From: UTCHB3 sp964431385
GTDB lineage: Bacteria > Bacteroidota > Ignavibacteria > Ignavibacteriales > Ignavibacteriaceae
Reading direction: 5' to 3'
Assembly: GCA_964431385.1 (NCBI GenBank)
Contig: CAYSJM010000012.1
Coordinates: 3,012 to 67,011 of the forward strand
DNA length: 64,000 nt
Shown one piece after another: positions 1 to 8,724 of the stretch. Made by a program: the position numbers and the translations under genes. Within the stretch, counting starts at the first letter, position 1. Every line of letters begins with the position of its first letter. The notes beneath the pieces are model-generated. The model did no database searches. It saw only the letters and a list, made by a program, of their open reading frames with translations, and was not told the origin of the DNA.

Positions 1-1
1 A

Positions 2-718
2 CTCGAAGAACTAAACCATCTAAAAAGTGAGTTTGTTGCTAATATTTCTCACGAGCTGCGGACTCCCCTCGCCTCGATTATTGGTTTCTCCGAAACTATC
101 GATTCCGATGTCGATATGCCGGAATCGGTGAGAGTTGATTTTAACAAAATTATACTCACCGAATCAAAAAGACTCGCAGAACTGATTAATGATGTTCTCG
201 ATATCTCCAAACTTGAAGGGGGTAAGGTAGTGCTCGATAAATCTGATTTTGACCCGATTGATTTGATCGGCGAGGCTGTCACCGCCTTCAGAAAAAGTGC
301 GGGTGATAAATCAATCTCGATCACTGAAGAGTACCCTGAAGTCCCAATTATAATTAATGCAGATAAAGAACGGCTAACACAGGTCTTTGAAAATATCATA
401 AGTAATGCAGTAAAGTTTACAAATCCGGGTGGAAGAATTACTGTTTTTGTACGATTCCGTAAAAATGAGTTAGAAACTATAATCAGCGACACCGGTATCG
501 GAATTCCTAAAAAAGACCTGCCATATATCTTCCAAAAATTTTATAAGGTCTCACGGAACGACAATTCTCTTCCGGGTTCGGGGTTGGGACTTGCTCTCGT
601 TAAGCAAATTATTGACCTGCACAAAGGTTATATCAGCATTAAAAGTGAAGTAAATAACGGAACTACCGTAATCATAAAACTACAACTAAACGCCAAGAGG
701 TATTCCAACAATGGATAA
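2..718 (+). CDS. Sensor histidine kinase, C-terminal part (5' end outside window)
   Basis: The reading frame is open from base 2 and the start lies before the window. The visible part is a complete HisKA plus HATPase_c transmitter: H-box SHELRTPL at about residues 16-23, N-box ENIISNAVKF, G1 box DTGIGIP and G2 box GSGLGLAL. Such kinases autophosphorylate on the H-box histidine and pass the phosphate to a response regulator. The stop codon overlaps the start of the next gene, a response regulator, by 8 bases, so that is the expected partner. The sensory region cannot be seen. Family certain; stimulus unknown. Confidence 0.93.
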   Translation, partial: LEELNHLKSEFVANISHELRTPLASIIGFSETIDSDVDMPESVRVDFNKIILTESKRLAELINDVLDISKLEGGKVVLDKSDFDPIDLIGEAVTAFRKSAGDKSISITEEYPEVPIIINADKERLTQVFENIISNAVKFTNPGGRITVFVRFRKNELETIISDTGIGIPKKDLPYIFQKFYKVSRNDNSLPGSGLGLALVKQIIDLHKGYISIKSEVNNGTTVIIKLQLNAKRYSNNG

Positions 719-2090
719 ATTAATCTTCGTTGTTGACGATCAGGCACCGATCCTAAGACTTCTAACCTATTGGGTTAGTGAAAAATGGAATTACAAAGTA
801 AAAACCTTCGATAATGCAGAGGAAATGCTCGCATCACTTTCGTTAAAACCTGATCTCATACTTCTCGATATAATGTTACCGGGCATCAGCGGAATTGAAG
901 CCCTCGCAGAGGTGAAAAAATTCGATTCAAAACTTCCTGTCATAATTCTTTCTGCACAAGGGAGAGTTGATGTTGCTCTCGAAGCCTTAAGAATTGGTGC
1001 CTACGATTATTTTCCAAAACCGATTGATACCCAAAGGCTCGAACCTGCTATCAGGAACGCCCTTAAAAATTACGACCTCGAAAAAGAACTCGAAAAGGTA
1101 CGCGAAAATGTAACCCAGACTTACAGTTTCAGCAATATCATCTCTGCTGACGGAAAGATGCAGGATGTCTTTAAAATGGTCACAAAAGTGCTCGATAACG
1201 ACATCACTGTCCTGATTCATGGTGAAAGCGGAACTGGTAAAGAGCTTATTGCTAAAGCCATCCACTACAACGGTATTAGGAAATCGTATCCTTTTGTTGT
1301 TGTGAATTGTGCTTCAATCCCGAGGGATCTGATGGAAAGTGAGCTTTTTGGACACGAAAAAGGGTCATTCACCGGGGCTCATCAGAGAAAAATGGGTAAA
1401 TTTGAACTCGCCAACAAAGGAACTATTTTCCTCGATGAAGTTGGTGAAATGGATATTTCGCTCCAATCGAAACTTTTAAGAGTGATTCAACAAAAAGAGT
1501 TTGAAAGAGTTGGCGGCACCGAGACGATCAAGTGTGATGTGAGAATTATCTCAGCGACCAACCGCGACCTTAAAAATGCGGTCGAAAACAAAGAGTTTAG
1601 AGAAGACTTATTTTATCGTCTTAATTCTTTCCCAATTAATTTGCCCCCGCTAAGAGCCAGAAAAGGGGATGTTATTGTGCTTGCTGAACATTTTCTGCAA
1701 CACTTCAACAGGAAACTCGATAAAAAATGCCTTGGTTTTACCCCAAAAGCCCTTAAACTGCTTTTTGATTATGATTGGCCGGGCAATGTGCGGGAGATGG
1801 AAAACACAATCGAAAGATGCCTGATTTTAACTGAAAACGATACTATCGAGGTTGATGACCTTCCAATGCACATCAGGTCTGCAACTCCATCGGTGGAAGA
1901 ATCGAGTGTCGATAAATTCCTGAACGCTCCCGTTATAATTCCATTTGAAAAAATTAAAGAGGAAGCCATCAGACATGCTCTGAAAGTGACAAAAGGGAAT
2001 ATATTAGAGACAGCAAAAAAATTGAAATTGGGAAGGGCGACTATTTATCGCCTGATGAGCAGATATAGAATTAACCCGGAACAACCCTGA
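711..2090 (+). CDS. NtrC-family sigma-54-dependent response regulator
   Basis: 459 residues with the three classical domains. The receiver domain spans residues 1-120 with phospho-acceptor Asp53 and Lys103. The AAA+ sigma-54 activation domain spans about 145-375 with Walker A GESGTGKE at 171-178 and Walker B FLDE at 240-243. A Fis-type helix-turn-helix lies at the C terminus (GRATIYRLMSRY). The sigma-54 contact loop reads GSFTGA (218-223) instead of the usual GAFTGA, a known tolerated variant. It probably activates sigma-54 promoters when phosphorylated by the overlapping kinase. It is followed after 26 bases by the STAS gene. Targets cannot be read from the sequence. Confidence 0.95.
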   Translation: MDKLIFVVDDQAPILRLLTYWVSEKWNYKVKTFDNAEEMLASLSLKPDLILLDIMLPGISGIEALAEVKKFDSKLPVIILSAQGRVDVALEALRIGAYDYFPKPIDTQRLEPAIRNALKNYDLEKELEKVRENVTQTYSFSNIISADGKMQDVFKMVTKVLDNDITVLIHGESGTGKELIAKAIHYNGIRKSYPFVVVNCASIPRDLMESELFGHEKGSFTGAHQRKMGKFELANKGTIFLDEVGEMDISLQSKLLRVIQQKEFERVGGTETIKCDVRIISATNRDLKNAVENKEFREDLFYRLNSFPINLPPLRARKGDVIVLAEHFLQHFNRKLDKKCLGFTPKALKLLFDYDWPGNVREMENTIERCLILTENDTIEVDDLPMHIRSATPSVEESSVDKFLNAPVIIPFEKIKEEAIRHALKVTKGNILETAKKLKLGRATIYRLMSRYRINPEQP

Positions 2091-2116
2091 AAACATTCAA
2101 ATATAGGAGTTATTAA

Positions 2117-2455
2117 ATGAACTTTAAAGTCGAAAAAAGTGGTGATGTGGTGGTAGTTGCTGTTGAATTGCAGAGAGCTACTCTAAACGAGGCAGAAGAA
2201 TTCAAAAAAATCCTCCTCGGACAAATAGATATGGGCGGGAAGAAATTGGTGGTCGATCTCTCAATGTGTGAGTTTATCGATTCAACTTTCCTCGGTGCAC
2301 TTGTTGTTACACTAAAGAAAATTACCCAGCACCAAGGCGATCTGAAACTCGTTGGTTTCCAGCCTGCTGTTCAGTCGATGTTCGAATTGACAAGAATGTA
2401 CAGAATATTTGAAGCTTTTAATAACACTAAAGATGCTATCAAAAGTTTTGGCTGA
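2117..2455 (+). CDS. STAS-domain anti-sigma factor antagonist-like protein
   Basis: 112 residues, the length of a single STAS domain of the SpoIIAA/RsbV type. The segment DLSMCEFIDSTFLGAL carries the conserved Asp-Ser pair where these proteins are phosphorylated by an anti-sigma kinase. It has a clear ribosome site (AGGAG) seven bases before the ATG. Five bases separate it from the downstream PP2C-type phosphatase, which is the enzyme class that dephosphorylates such proteins. Together they suggest a partner-switching module placed under two-component control. No RsbW-like kinase gene is in view, so the third partner must be elsewhere. Confidence 0.88.
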   Translation: MNFKVEKSGDVVVVAVELQRATLNEAEEFKKILLGQIDMGGKKLVVDLSMCEFIDSTFLGALVVTLKKITQHQGDLKLVGFQPAVQSMFELTRMYRIFEAFNNTKDAIKSFG

Positions 2456-2460
2456 TACTA

Positions 2461-3612
2461 ATGTCTGAACCTCAAAAATCCTTTAAAGCCAAAATCCTGC
2501 TGGTTGATGATGACACTTCCCTTTCAAGGCTGTTTCAGTATAGTCTGAATAAAGAAGGATTTGATTGTCAGACTGCCTCCAACGGCCTCGAAGGTTACAA
2601 TAAGGCTAAACAAATATTACCCGACCTCATAATTTCAGACATTATGATGCCCAATCTTAACGGATTTGAGTTCAGGAAGATGGTGCTGGAAGACCCACAG
2701 GTTCAGAAAATTCCATTCATCTTCCTGACTGCGAAATCAGGTGAGGATGATATCCTTGAGGGATATGACCTGGGTATTTCTGATTATGTGGTCAAAACTT
2801 CCGGTCCAAAAGTTCTTGTAGCAAAAGTTAATGCTCTTTTGAAGGACCTCGAGAAGGAGAGAGAAAAAGCTGTCTCCGAGATCCATAAAGCCGCCGATAA
2901 TATCAGCCTTAAGGTAGTACCCGACTCACCACCCGAGGTTGATGGTTACTCGTTAAACCACTGGCACCAGCCGTTTGGTGGCGTTCCGGGAGGTGATTTT
3001 ATCGACTATTTTGATGTGGATAGCGAAAAAACCGTCCTTATTCTCGGAGATGTAATGGGCAAAAAATGGGGTGCCTGGTATTTTGCCGTTGCGTATGCAG
3101 GTTATATCAGAAGTGCCGTTCGGGTTATTTTGCAAAATGCTAAAGAATTATCAGCCGGCTCCATCCTTAGTGAGGTTAACCTATCAATTTATCAAGACAC
3201 AAAGATTTCCGATGTCTTTGCCACTCTTTCGATTATCCTTTTAAATAAAAAAACAGGTTTAGTGAACTACTCGGGGGCAGGTGATCTCCCGATGATCTAT
3301 TTCGACTCATCAAAGCGAGAAGCGGTTTTTCTGCAGAGTAACGGGTTATTACTCGGTTTTGCGGAGAATGGTGAGTACAATGAGGTTTCTGTCTCATTGT
3401 CCCCCGGAGATTCTGTTTTCCTTTACACCGACGGAATTACTGAAGCAAGTGATCCGCTCGGTAACCAGCTCGGGAAAGAGAATCTGATTAAAATGATTGA
3501 ACTTATGCCTGCACATCTTGATCCTGTGAATTTTATTAAGAACAGAATGAATGAATACACGAATATGAAGTTTGATGACGATGTGAGCGTAATAGCCTTA
3601 AAAAAACTTTAA
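2461..3612 (+). CDS. Response regulator with PP2C/SpoIIE-type phosphatase output
   Basis: 383 residues. The N-terminal receiver domain (about 8-130) has acidic residues VDDD and phospho-acceptor Asp60 in IISDIMMP. A short helical linker follows (LEKEREKAVSEIHKAADN), then a SpoIIE/RsbU-like serine phosphatase domain (about 155-383) with metal-binding GGDFIDYF, GDVMGK and, near the end, FDDDVSVIAL. The central motif GDVMGKKWGA differs from the usual GDVSGKGxxA, so activity may be altered. By family it would dephosphorylate a phospho-STAS protein, most simply the one encoded immediately upstream. The receiver makes this output phosphorylation dependent. Confidence 0.9.
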   Translation: MSEPQKSFKAKILLVDDDTSLSRLFQYSLNKEGFDCQTASNGLEGYNKAKQILPDLIISDIMMPNLNGFEFRKMVLEDPQVQKIPFIFLTAKSGEDDILEGYDLGISDYVVKTSGPKVLVAKVNALLKDLEKEREKAVSEIHKAADNISLKVVPDSPPEVDGYSLNHWHQPFGGVPGGDFIDYFDVDSEKTVLILGDVMGKKWGAWYFAVAYAGYIRSAVRVILQNAKELSAGSILSEVNLSIYQDTKISDVFATLSIILLNKKTGLVNYSGAGDLPMIYFDSSKREAVFLQSNGLLLGFAENGEYNEVSVSLSPGDSVFLYTDGITEASDPLGNQLGKENLIKMIELMPAHLDPVNFIKNRMNEYTNMKFDDDVSVIALKKL

Positions 3613-3692
3613 AAATCAAATTTTGTGACCATTTTTTATTTCCCCTTCCGTCTTTTAAGCACTTATTTATCAATTTTTTGGTTAACAATCCA

Positions 3693-6386
3693 ATGAAAAA
3701 ATTTATTCTACTCACTTTCTTCCTCCTTTCCATCACCACACTAATCAACTCACAGGAAATTTTCAAGAAAGTAAAAATATTCCCGACCGATACAAAACGA
3801 GATATTGAACTTCTCAGAAGTTACAATGTAATAATCGATGAAGCATACATCGGTAAAGACAATTCACTTTCGGTTTTCCTTTCTGCAAAAGATGTTGAAA
3901 ATTTGCAAAAATCCGGTGTTCGTTATGAAATTGTGATAGACAACTGGGATGATTATTATAAGTCGCTCCCCTCGCTTTCCGAGCAAGAAAAGCTTCAAGT
4001 GCGACAATTCAGCAAAGATACCTACGGTGTTGAAGGATTTGGCTACGGTTCAATGGGCGGGTATTACACTTATGCAGAAATAAACGCACAGCTTGACTCG
4101 ATGAGAGCAAGATTCCCGAACCTTATTTCTGTTAAATCGAGCATAGGTGCCACTCTTGGTGGAAGGCAGATTTATTCTGTAAAAATTTCCGACAACCCTG
4201 ATGTTAGTGAAAATGAACCGAGAGCACTTTACACATCTCTCACACACGCACGCGAACCCGCCGCCATGATGGGGGTAATCTATTATATGTACTATCTGCT
4301 CGAAAATTATAACACAAACCCATCGGTAAAATATCTTGTTGATAACCGTGAAATTTATTTTATCCCGTGCGTAAACCCCGATGGTTACGAGTATAACAGA
4401 TCGACAAATCCTTCCGGTGGCGGGATGTGGCGTAAAAACAGGAGCCTCAACAGCGGTTCATACGGAGTGGATCTGAACAGAAATTTTGGTCCTTACACTT
4501 ACTGGAATGCCCCCGGTGGTGGTTCCAGCACCACACCTTCCGCTGATGACTATAGAGGTCCTGCTGAATTTTCTGAACTTGAATCCCAAGGCTATAAAAA
4601 TTTTGTGGTTGGTAAAAATTTTAAAACCGCTCTTAACTACCACACCTACAGTAATTTGCTTATTTACCCTTATGGCTGTTGGAATTACCTGACCCCCGAC
4701 TCGACAACCTTTAAAGAGTTTGCATCGGATATAGTTGCGATGAACGGATACTCCCCCGGAACCGCATGGCAGCTACTATACCCTGTTCGCGGAAGCTCAG
4801 ACGATTTTTTATATGATGGCGATCCTGAAAGTAATGGTAAAGTCTTTGCGATGACCCCTGAGGTTGGTGGTGACAATGATGGATTCTGGCCGGCACAGTC
4901 AAGAATATTCCCTCTCGCTATCGAGAATCTTAATCCGAATCTTTATTATACCTGGGTTGCAGGTGATTATGTCAATCTCTCCCGTTACCAGATGAATAAA
5001 CAATATGTTTCACCGGGTGATGCAGTGGAAATGTCTGTTACCATGAAAAACAAAGGGCTTTCGGGTGCAGATAATGTAACAGTAACTCTTGAGCCTGTAT
5101 CCGGATTTGTTACCATCGGCTCAGGAACAGTGAATATTCCAAGTATCCCGTCAAGAGGTACTTTTACAACCACTTCACCACTAACTTTTGCGGTTTCACC
5201 TTTTGCACCGATCGATACCCTCTGTAAATTGCGTCTTGTAACTTCAAAAAATGGTGTAACCATGGCTGTGGATACTATTGGATTTGTAACCGGTGTGCCA
5301 CAGTTTGTATTCAACGATACAACCAACAACCCACTTACCCTCTGGACTGTTACTGCCACCCCATCAACACCCAAATGGGAAGCAACCACGACCGACTTTA
5401 ATTCGGCACCTGTATCATACACAGACTCCAAATCGGGCAATTATGCAAGCAATGCAACGGTTACAATAGCTACAACAAACCCAATCAACCTTACAGGTTA
5501 CAACAATCCCAAACTTTCATTCTTTACAAAATGGGATATTGAAACACAGTGGGATTGTGGTGTCGTAATGATATCAACAAATAATGGCTCAACCTGGTCA
5601 GCACTCACAGGCTCCCTCACCAAACCGGCATCAGGCAGCGGGAAACAGGTTCCTGCGGGGATGCCAATATATGATGGCAGTTCACCAAACTGGAAGAGAG
5701 AGGAAATTAACCTTTCTTCTTATGCGAACCAAACGATTAAATTAAAATTTGAGTTAAGAACCGATGGTTCTTTGGTGAAAGATGGCTGGTATATAGATGA
5801 CATCGGCATTTATGTTTATTCTTCTCTTCCTGTTGAGTTAACTTCATTCACTGCACAAAAAAATGGTTCAATCGTCTCATTAAAATGGACTACTGCATCT
5901 GAATTGAATAACAAAGGTTTTGAAGTGCAACGGTCTGTTGATGGTTCAGCATGGGTTAATGCCGGTTTTGTTACTGGTGCAGGAACCAAAGAAACTTCAA
6001 CCGAATACAGTTTTTCTGAGAGATTTTCTTCAGCCGGAACTATCTCTTACAGATTAAAACAAACCGACTTTGACGGCACTTATAAATATTTGGGACCAGT
6101 CGAAATAAATTCAGATTTGGAGCTTTCTTACAGTTTACAGCAAAATTTCCCGAATCCTTTTAATCCGGCAACTGTCATCAACTACAGTACAGCCCTTGAG
6201 GGAATGGTAACCATAACTGTTTATGATATTCTTGGCAAAAAGGTTGCAACTCTCGTGAACGAGGCACAAAAAGCTGGTAATCATCAGATAAGCTTTAAAC
6301 CTGTTGATTTAACCTCAGGAATCTATTTTTATGAAATGGTGACTCCGGGATTCACGAAGAAACTTAAAATGCTCTACCTGAAATAA
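3693..6386 (+). CDS. Secreted zinc carboxypeptidase (M14) with T9SS sorting domain
   Basis: 897 residues from the ATG at 3693. An upstream in-frame TTG at 3678 is less likely because the signal peptide begins at MKKFILLTFFLL. The M14 domain has the zinc ligands HARE (LTHAREPAA) and the later His in ALNYHTYSN, substrate-binding NRNFG, and the catalytic Glu in MTPEVGGD. After it come a CARDB-like beta domain, a MAM/jelly-roll-like region and the T9SS type A sorting domain, starting at LQQNFPNPFNPAT and ending KMLYLK. It should be exported by Sec, cross the outer membrane by T9SS and trim peptides at the cell surface. It is monocistronic and convergent with the next gene. Confidence 0.93.
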   Translation: MKKFILLTFFLLSITTLINSQEIFKKVKIFPTDTKRDIELLRSYNVIIDEAYIGKDNSLSVFLSAKDVENLQKSGVRYEIVIDNWDDYYKSLPSLSEQEKLQVRQFSKDTYGVEGFGYGSMGGYYTYAEINAQLDSMRARFPNLISVKSSIGATLGGRQIYSVKISDNPDVSENEPRALYTSLTHAREPAAMMGVIYYMYYLLENYNTNPSVKYLVDNREIYFIPCVNPDGYEYNRSTNPSGGGMWRKNRSLNSGSYGVDLNRNFGPYTYWNAPGGGSSTTPSADDYRGPAEFSELESQGYKNFVVGKNFKTALNYHTYSNLLIYPYGCWNYLTPDSTTFKEFASDIVAMNGYSPGTAWQLLYPVRGSSDDFLYDGDPESNGKVFAMTPEVGGDNDGFWPAQSRIFPLAIENLNPNLYYTWVAGDYVNLSRYQMNKQYVSPGDAVEMSVTMKNKGLSGADNVTVTLEPVSGFVTIGSGTVNIPSIPSRGTFTTTSPLTFAVSPFAPIDTLCKLRLVTSKNGVTMAVDTIGFVTGVPQFVFNDTTNNPLTLWTVTATPSTPKWEATTTDFNSAPVSYTDSKSGNYASNATVTIATTNPINLTGYNNPKLSFFTKWDIETQWDCGVVMISTNNGSTWSALTGSLTKPASGSGKQVPAGMPIYDGSSPNWKREEINLSSYANQTIKLKFELRTDGSLVKDGWYIDDIGIYVYSSLPVELTSFTAQKNGSIVSLKWTTASELNNKGFEVQRSVDGSAWVNAGFVTGAGTKETSTEYSFSERFSSAGTISYRLKQTDFDGTYKYLGPVEINSDLELSYSLQQNFPNPFNPATVINYSTALEGMVTITVYDILGKKVATLVNEAQKAGNHQISFKPVDLTSGIYFYEMVTPGFTKKLKMLYLK

Positions 6387-6403
6387 CAAATTCTTTTCCA
6401 AGG

Positions 6404-6438
6404 GAAGAAGTGAACTTAAAAATTAAAGTCACTTCTTC
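6404..6438. terminator. Hairpin between convergent genes
   Basis: A 9-bp inverted repeat (GAAGAAGTG / CACTTCTTC, extended by ACTT/AAGT across a bulged A) lies between the carboxypeptidase stop and the end of the convergent GNAT gene, overlapping the GNAT stop codon. The flanking T runs are poor on both strands, so it may be a weak or Rho-assisted bidirectional terminator. Confidence 0.4.
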
Positions 6439-6857
6439 TCTTCAATTCTTACCATATATTTCCAATTCTCATCAAGAATTTTAAATCCATATTTGGCATA
6501 TAATCCGTGAGCGTCTTTAGTAGCGAGCATAAATCTGCATCCTTTTACGCCCGGGTACGCGAAAATAAATTCAAGCAAGACCTTTGAGAGCCCCTTTCCG
6601 CGGTGTTCTTCCAAAATAAACACATCCGCCAGATAAGCAAATCGGGCAAAATCAGTGACTACTCTTGCGAATCCAACCATCTCTTCTCCAAAATTGACAC
6701 TAAAACAAAGTGAATTTTTTACCGCTCTGATTATCGTTTCCGATGGGATGTTATTTGCCCAATAACTCCTTTTCAGATACCCGATCACTACTGCATAATC
6801 CACTTTTTCACCGTCTGAAGAAAAGGTATATTCTCCAAAGGTTTTTTCACGAACCAT
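6429..6857 (-). CDS. GNAT family N-acetyltransferase
   Basis: 142 residues forming a compact GNAT fold. The acetyl-CoA pyrophosphate-binding segment is visible as LEEHRGKGLSKVLLEF, preceded by the strand ARFAYLADVFI, and the C terminus has KYGFKIL as is usual. It therefore transfers an acetyl group from acetyl-CoA to an amine, but the substrate cannot be told from sequence. A strong ribosome site GGAGG lies eight bases upstream of the ATG. The gene is the last of a three-gene minus-strand cluster, three bases after the AlkD-like gene. Confidence 0.88.
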   Translation of the reverse strand: MVREKTFGEYTFSSDGEKVDYAVVIGYLKRSYWANNIPSETIIRAVKNSLCFSVNFGEEMVGFARVVTDFARFAYLADVFILEEHRGKGLSKVLLEFIFAYPGVKGCRFMLATKDAHGLYAKYGFKILDENWKYMVRIEEKK

Positions 6858-6860
6858 CGA

Positions 6861-7538
6861 TTAAACCTCCTTGATCCTCGCAACTATCTTAGGATCATTT
6901 AGTTCTTTCTTTGCATCCAATGCTATCCAGTTAATCTTTTCGTTGTCTGAAAGGATTCTTTCACAGGTTATCAAAGCATGCTGCCTGAGAGTTTTATTCT
7001 TCTTTCCGATCTGTCTGATTCCCCAATTTACTGCTTTTTTAACAAAATTTCTTTTGTCGCTTGCACCTTCAAAGAGATCATCCAACCAGTCGATGAATAA
7101 AGAATTAGGGAGTTTTTTCCCGTGAACAGCAAGAACAGCCATCAATACAAATCCCTGACGGCGGATGAACTCTTCTTCACTGTTTATCCACTGGTTCACT
7201 TTTTCTATAACCCAATCGCATCTTCTGAAGAGATAGATCGCAGCCCCGTCAGTCAGATCCCACGATTTCATATCCGGCATCCATTCTTCAGCATCTTCCA
7301 TCGTGAACTCTTTAGGATCAGCAATCATGAAGGAGAGAATTCTCGCATCATGATTCCCGCTCTTCCACAATGAGAGAGCGAGTTGATGATCCTTCTTAAT
7401 CATTTTAGCTATCGACTTGATTCCGGGGAGTGGCACTCCATAAGATGTAACAGCTCTAATGCCATACCTTGCCCTTCCCTCCCTCACATCGGTTCTTCCG
7501 AGTGACTCAAGTTTGCCGAGAACTTCTTCAGTTGTCAT
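6861..7538 (-). CDS. DNA alkylation repair (AlkD-like, HEAT-repeat) protein
   Basis: 225 residues, all helical, resembling the AlkD/AlkC superfamily of DNA glycosylases that remove positively charged alkylated bases. Recognisable blocks are RARYGIRAVTSYGVPLPGI near the N terminus, the segment SWDLTDGAAIYLFR and KNFVKKAVNWGIRQIGKKN, typical of this group. The ATG overlaps the stop of the upstream aldo/keto reductase gene (ATGA), implying translational coupling. Function beyond membership in the family is inferred; many homologues are uncharacterised. Confidence 0.85.
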   Translation of the reverse strand: MTTEEVLGKLESLGRTDVREGRARYGIRAVTSYGVPLPGIKSIAKMIKKDHQLALSLWKSGNHDARILSFMIADPKEFTMEDAEEWMPDMKSWDLTDGAAIYLFRRCDWVIEKVNQWINSEEEFIRRQGFVLMAVLAVHGKKLPNSLFIDWLDDLFEGASDKRNFVKKAVNWGIRQIGKKNKTLRQHALITCERILSDNEKINWIALDAKKELNDPKIVARIKEV

Positions 7539-8566
7539 TTTTTTCTGTCATTTTCGAATTTATCAAACATACCACCGTAGAGGAGATCCGTAGCAACAGC
7601 ACCCTTTAGTAGATCATGCGGAAACCCGGGTTCAATTGCTGTCAGATCATCAAGTTCACGCATATATTCTGCCGGAATCTCGAAATTAACACAGCCAAGA
7701 GAGTCGATTATCTGTTCCTCTTTCCTCGCTCCGATCACAGGGATAATTCTGAATCTGTTTTGTCTGTGCCAGTTCATTGCAACCTGAGCAGCCGATATAC
7801 CAAGTTTCCCGGCAATTTCAACTACTTTTTTGGTGATTTCATTATTCCGCTCATTTCTACGGATACTTGCGGGCGTTATTCTACCAACAGTGCTTGGGTC
7901 TTTCAGATACTTCCCTGAAAGAACTCCACCTGCAATTGGTGCCCAGGAAGTGCAAGTAATTTCATACTGCTCACACATTGGCAGCAGGTCTCTTTCCGCA
8001 TCCCTTTTTAAAAGATTATACTCAGCTTGAAGTGCAACAAACTGTGACCACCCCCGCAACTCAGCCATTACCTGTGCTCCTGAAATTACCCATGCAGGTG
8101 TGTCCGAAATTGCGATGTAGGTTATTTTTCCCATTCTGACAAGGTCATCCAACCCTCTTAAAACTTCATCCATTGGTGTGGTAAAATCCCACATGTGGAG
8201 GTAAAAAACATCAATATAGTCTGTGTTCAGCCTCTTAAGACTCCCCTCAACCGAGCGGAACATATTCTTCCTGCTGTTGCCGGCGTCGTTTAAATCGCCT
8301 TTTTTAGTGTAAAGGCTGTATTTTGTGGCAACTACAAATTTATCCCTTTCTGCTCCCATAAATTCGGCGAGATATTTTTCACTCGTTCCTTCAGTATATC
8401 TGTTTGCTGTATCAATAAAGTTTCCACCGGCTTCAACAAACCTGTCAAATACCTTGCGGCTCTCTTCTTTGTCGCCACCACTTCCCCACTCTGTTCCGAA
8501 TGACATTGCTCCCAAACAGAGTTCTGAGACTTTTAGTCCCGATTTTCCCAATAACCTGTATTTCAT
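7535..8566 (-). CDS. Aldo/keto reductase
   Basis: 343 residues starting at the ATG at 8566 (MKYRLLGKSG), which follows a purine-rich GAGAGAAG site. A longer in-frame version starting at 8668 would add a hydrophobic stretch unlike the family and is rejected. It is a TIM-barrel NADPH-dependent aldo/keto reductase with the family's active-site region (NFIDTANRYTEG with Asp and Tyr, Lys in VVATKYSLY, His in FYLHMWD) and the C-terminal cofactor segment PVIGARKEEQI. Substrate unknown. It heads the three-gene minus-strand cluster and diverges from the CotH gene. Confidence 0.93.
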   Translation of the reverse strand: MKYRLLGKSGLKVSELCLGAMSFGTEWGSGGDKEESRKVFDRFVEAGGNFIDTANRYTEGTSEKYLAEFMGAERDKFVVATKYSLYTKKGDLNDAGNSRKNMFRSVEGSLKRLNTDYIDVFYLHMWDFTTPMDEVLRGLDDLVRMGKITYIAISDTPAWVISGAQVMAELRGWSQFVALQAEYNLLKRDAERDLLPMCEQYEITCTSWAPIAGGVLSGKYLKDPSTVGRITPASIRRNERNNEITKKVVEIAGKLGISAAQVAMNWHRQNRFRIIPVIGARKEEQIIDSLGCVNFEIPAEYMRELDDLTAIEPGFPHDLLKGAVATDLLYGGMFDKFENDRKK

Positions 8567-8680
8567 CTTCTTCTCTCTCAAATATTTCTTAATAAATTTG
8601 TGAAATATACAAAAGTTTAAGAACAGGTTCGTAAAAAGGGAGAAAAAACTCCATATCCTCTCTATCACGCCTTAAAAGTT

Positions 8681-8688
8681 TATATTTG
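8681..8688 (+). promoter_or_regulatory. Possible Bacteroidota-type -7 element for the CotH gene
   Basis: TATATTTG matches the Bacteroidota -7 consensus TAnnTTTG and lies 36 bases before the ATG at 8725, in the divergent intergenic region. No convincing -33 TTTG partner is visible, so this is tentative. Confidence 0.25.
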
Positions 8689-8724
8689 ATATCAGTTTTC
8701 TATTATTTCCCCACAGGCAGAAAC

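Noticed and set aside
987..1265. Antisense frame within the NtrC-type regulator
   Set aside because: No family resemblance, no ribosome site, and it is fully opposite a well-supported gene.
4985..5440. 151-codon antisense frame in the carboxypeptidase gene
   Set aside because: Composition mirrors the Thr/Val-rich beta domains on the coding strand; no recognisable domain or start signal.
6120..6386. Repeated DNA shared by the ends of several genes
   Set aside because: The similarity is that of homologous T9SS sorting domains at protein level, not a mobile repeat.
8567..8668. N-terminal extension of the aldo/keto reductase frame
   Set aside because: Would add a hydrophobic stretch foreign to this cytoplasmic family; the internal ATG at 8566 has a proper ribosome site.
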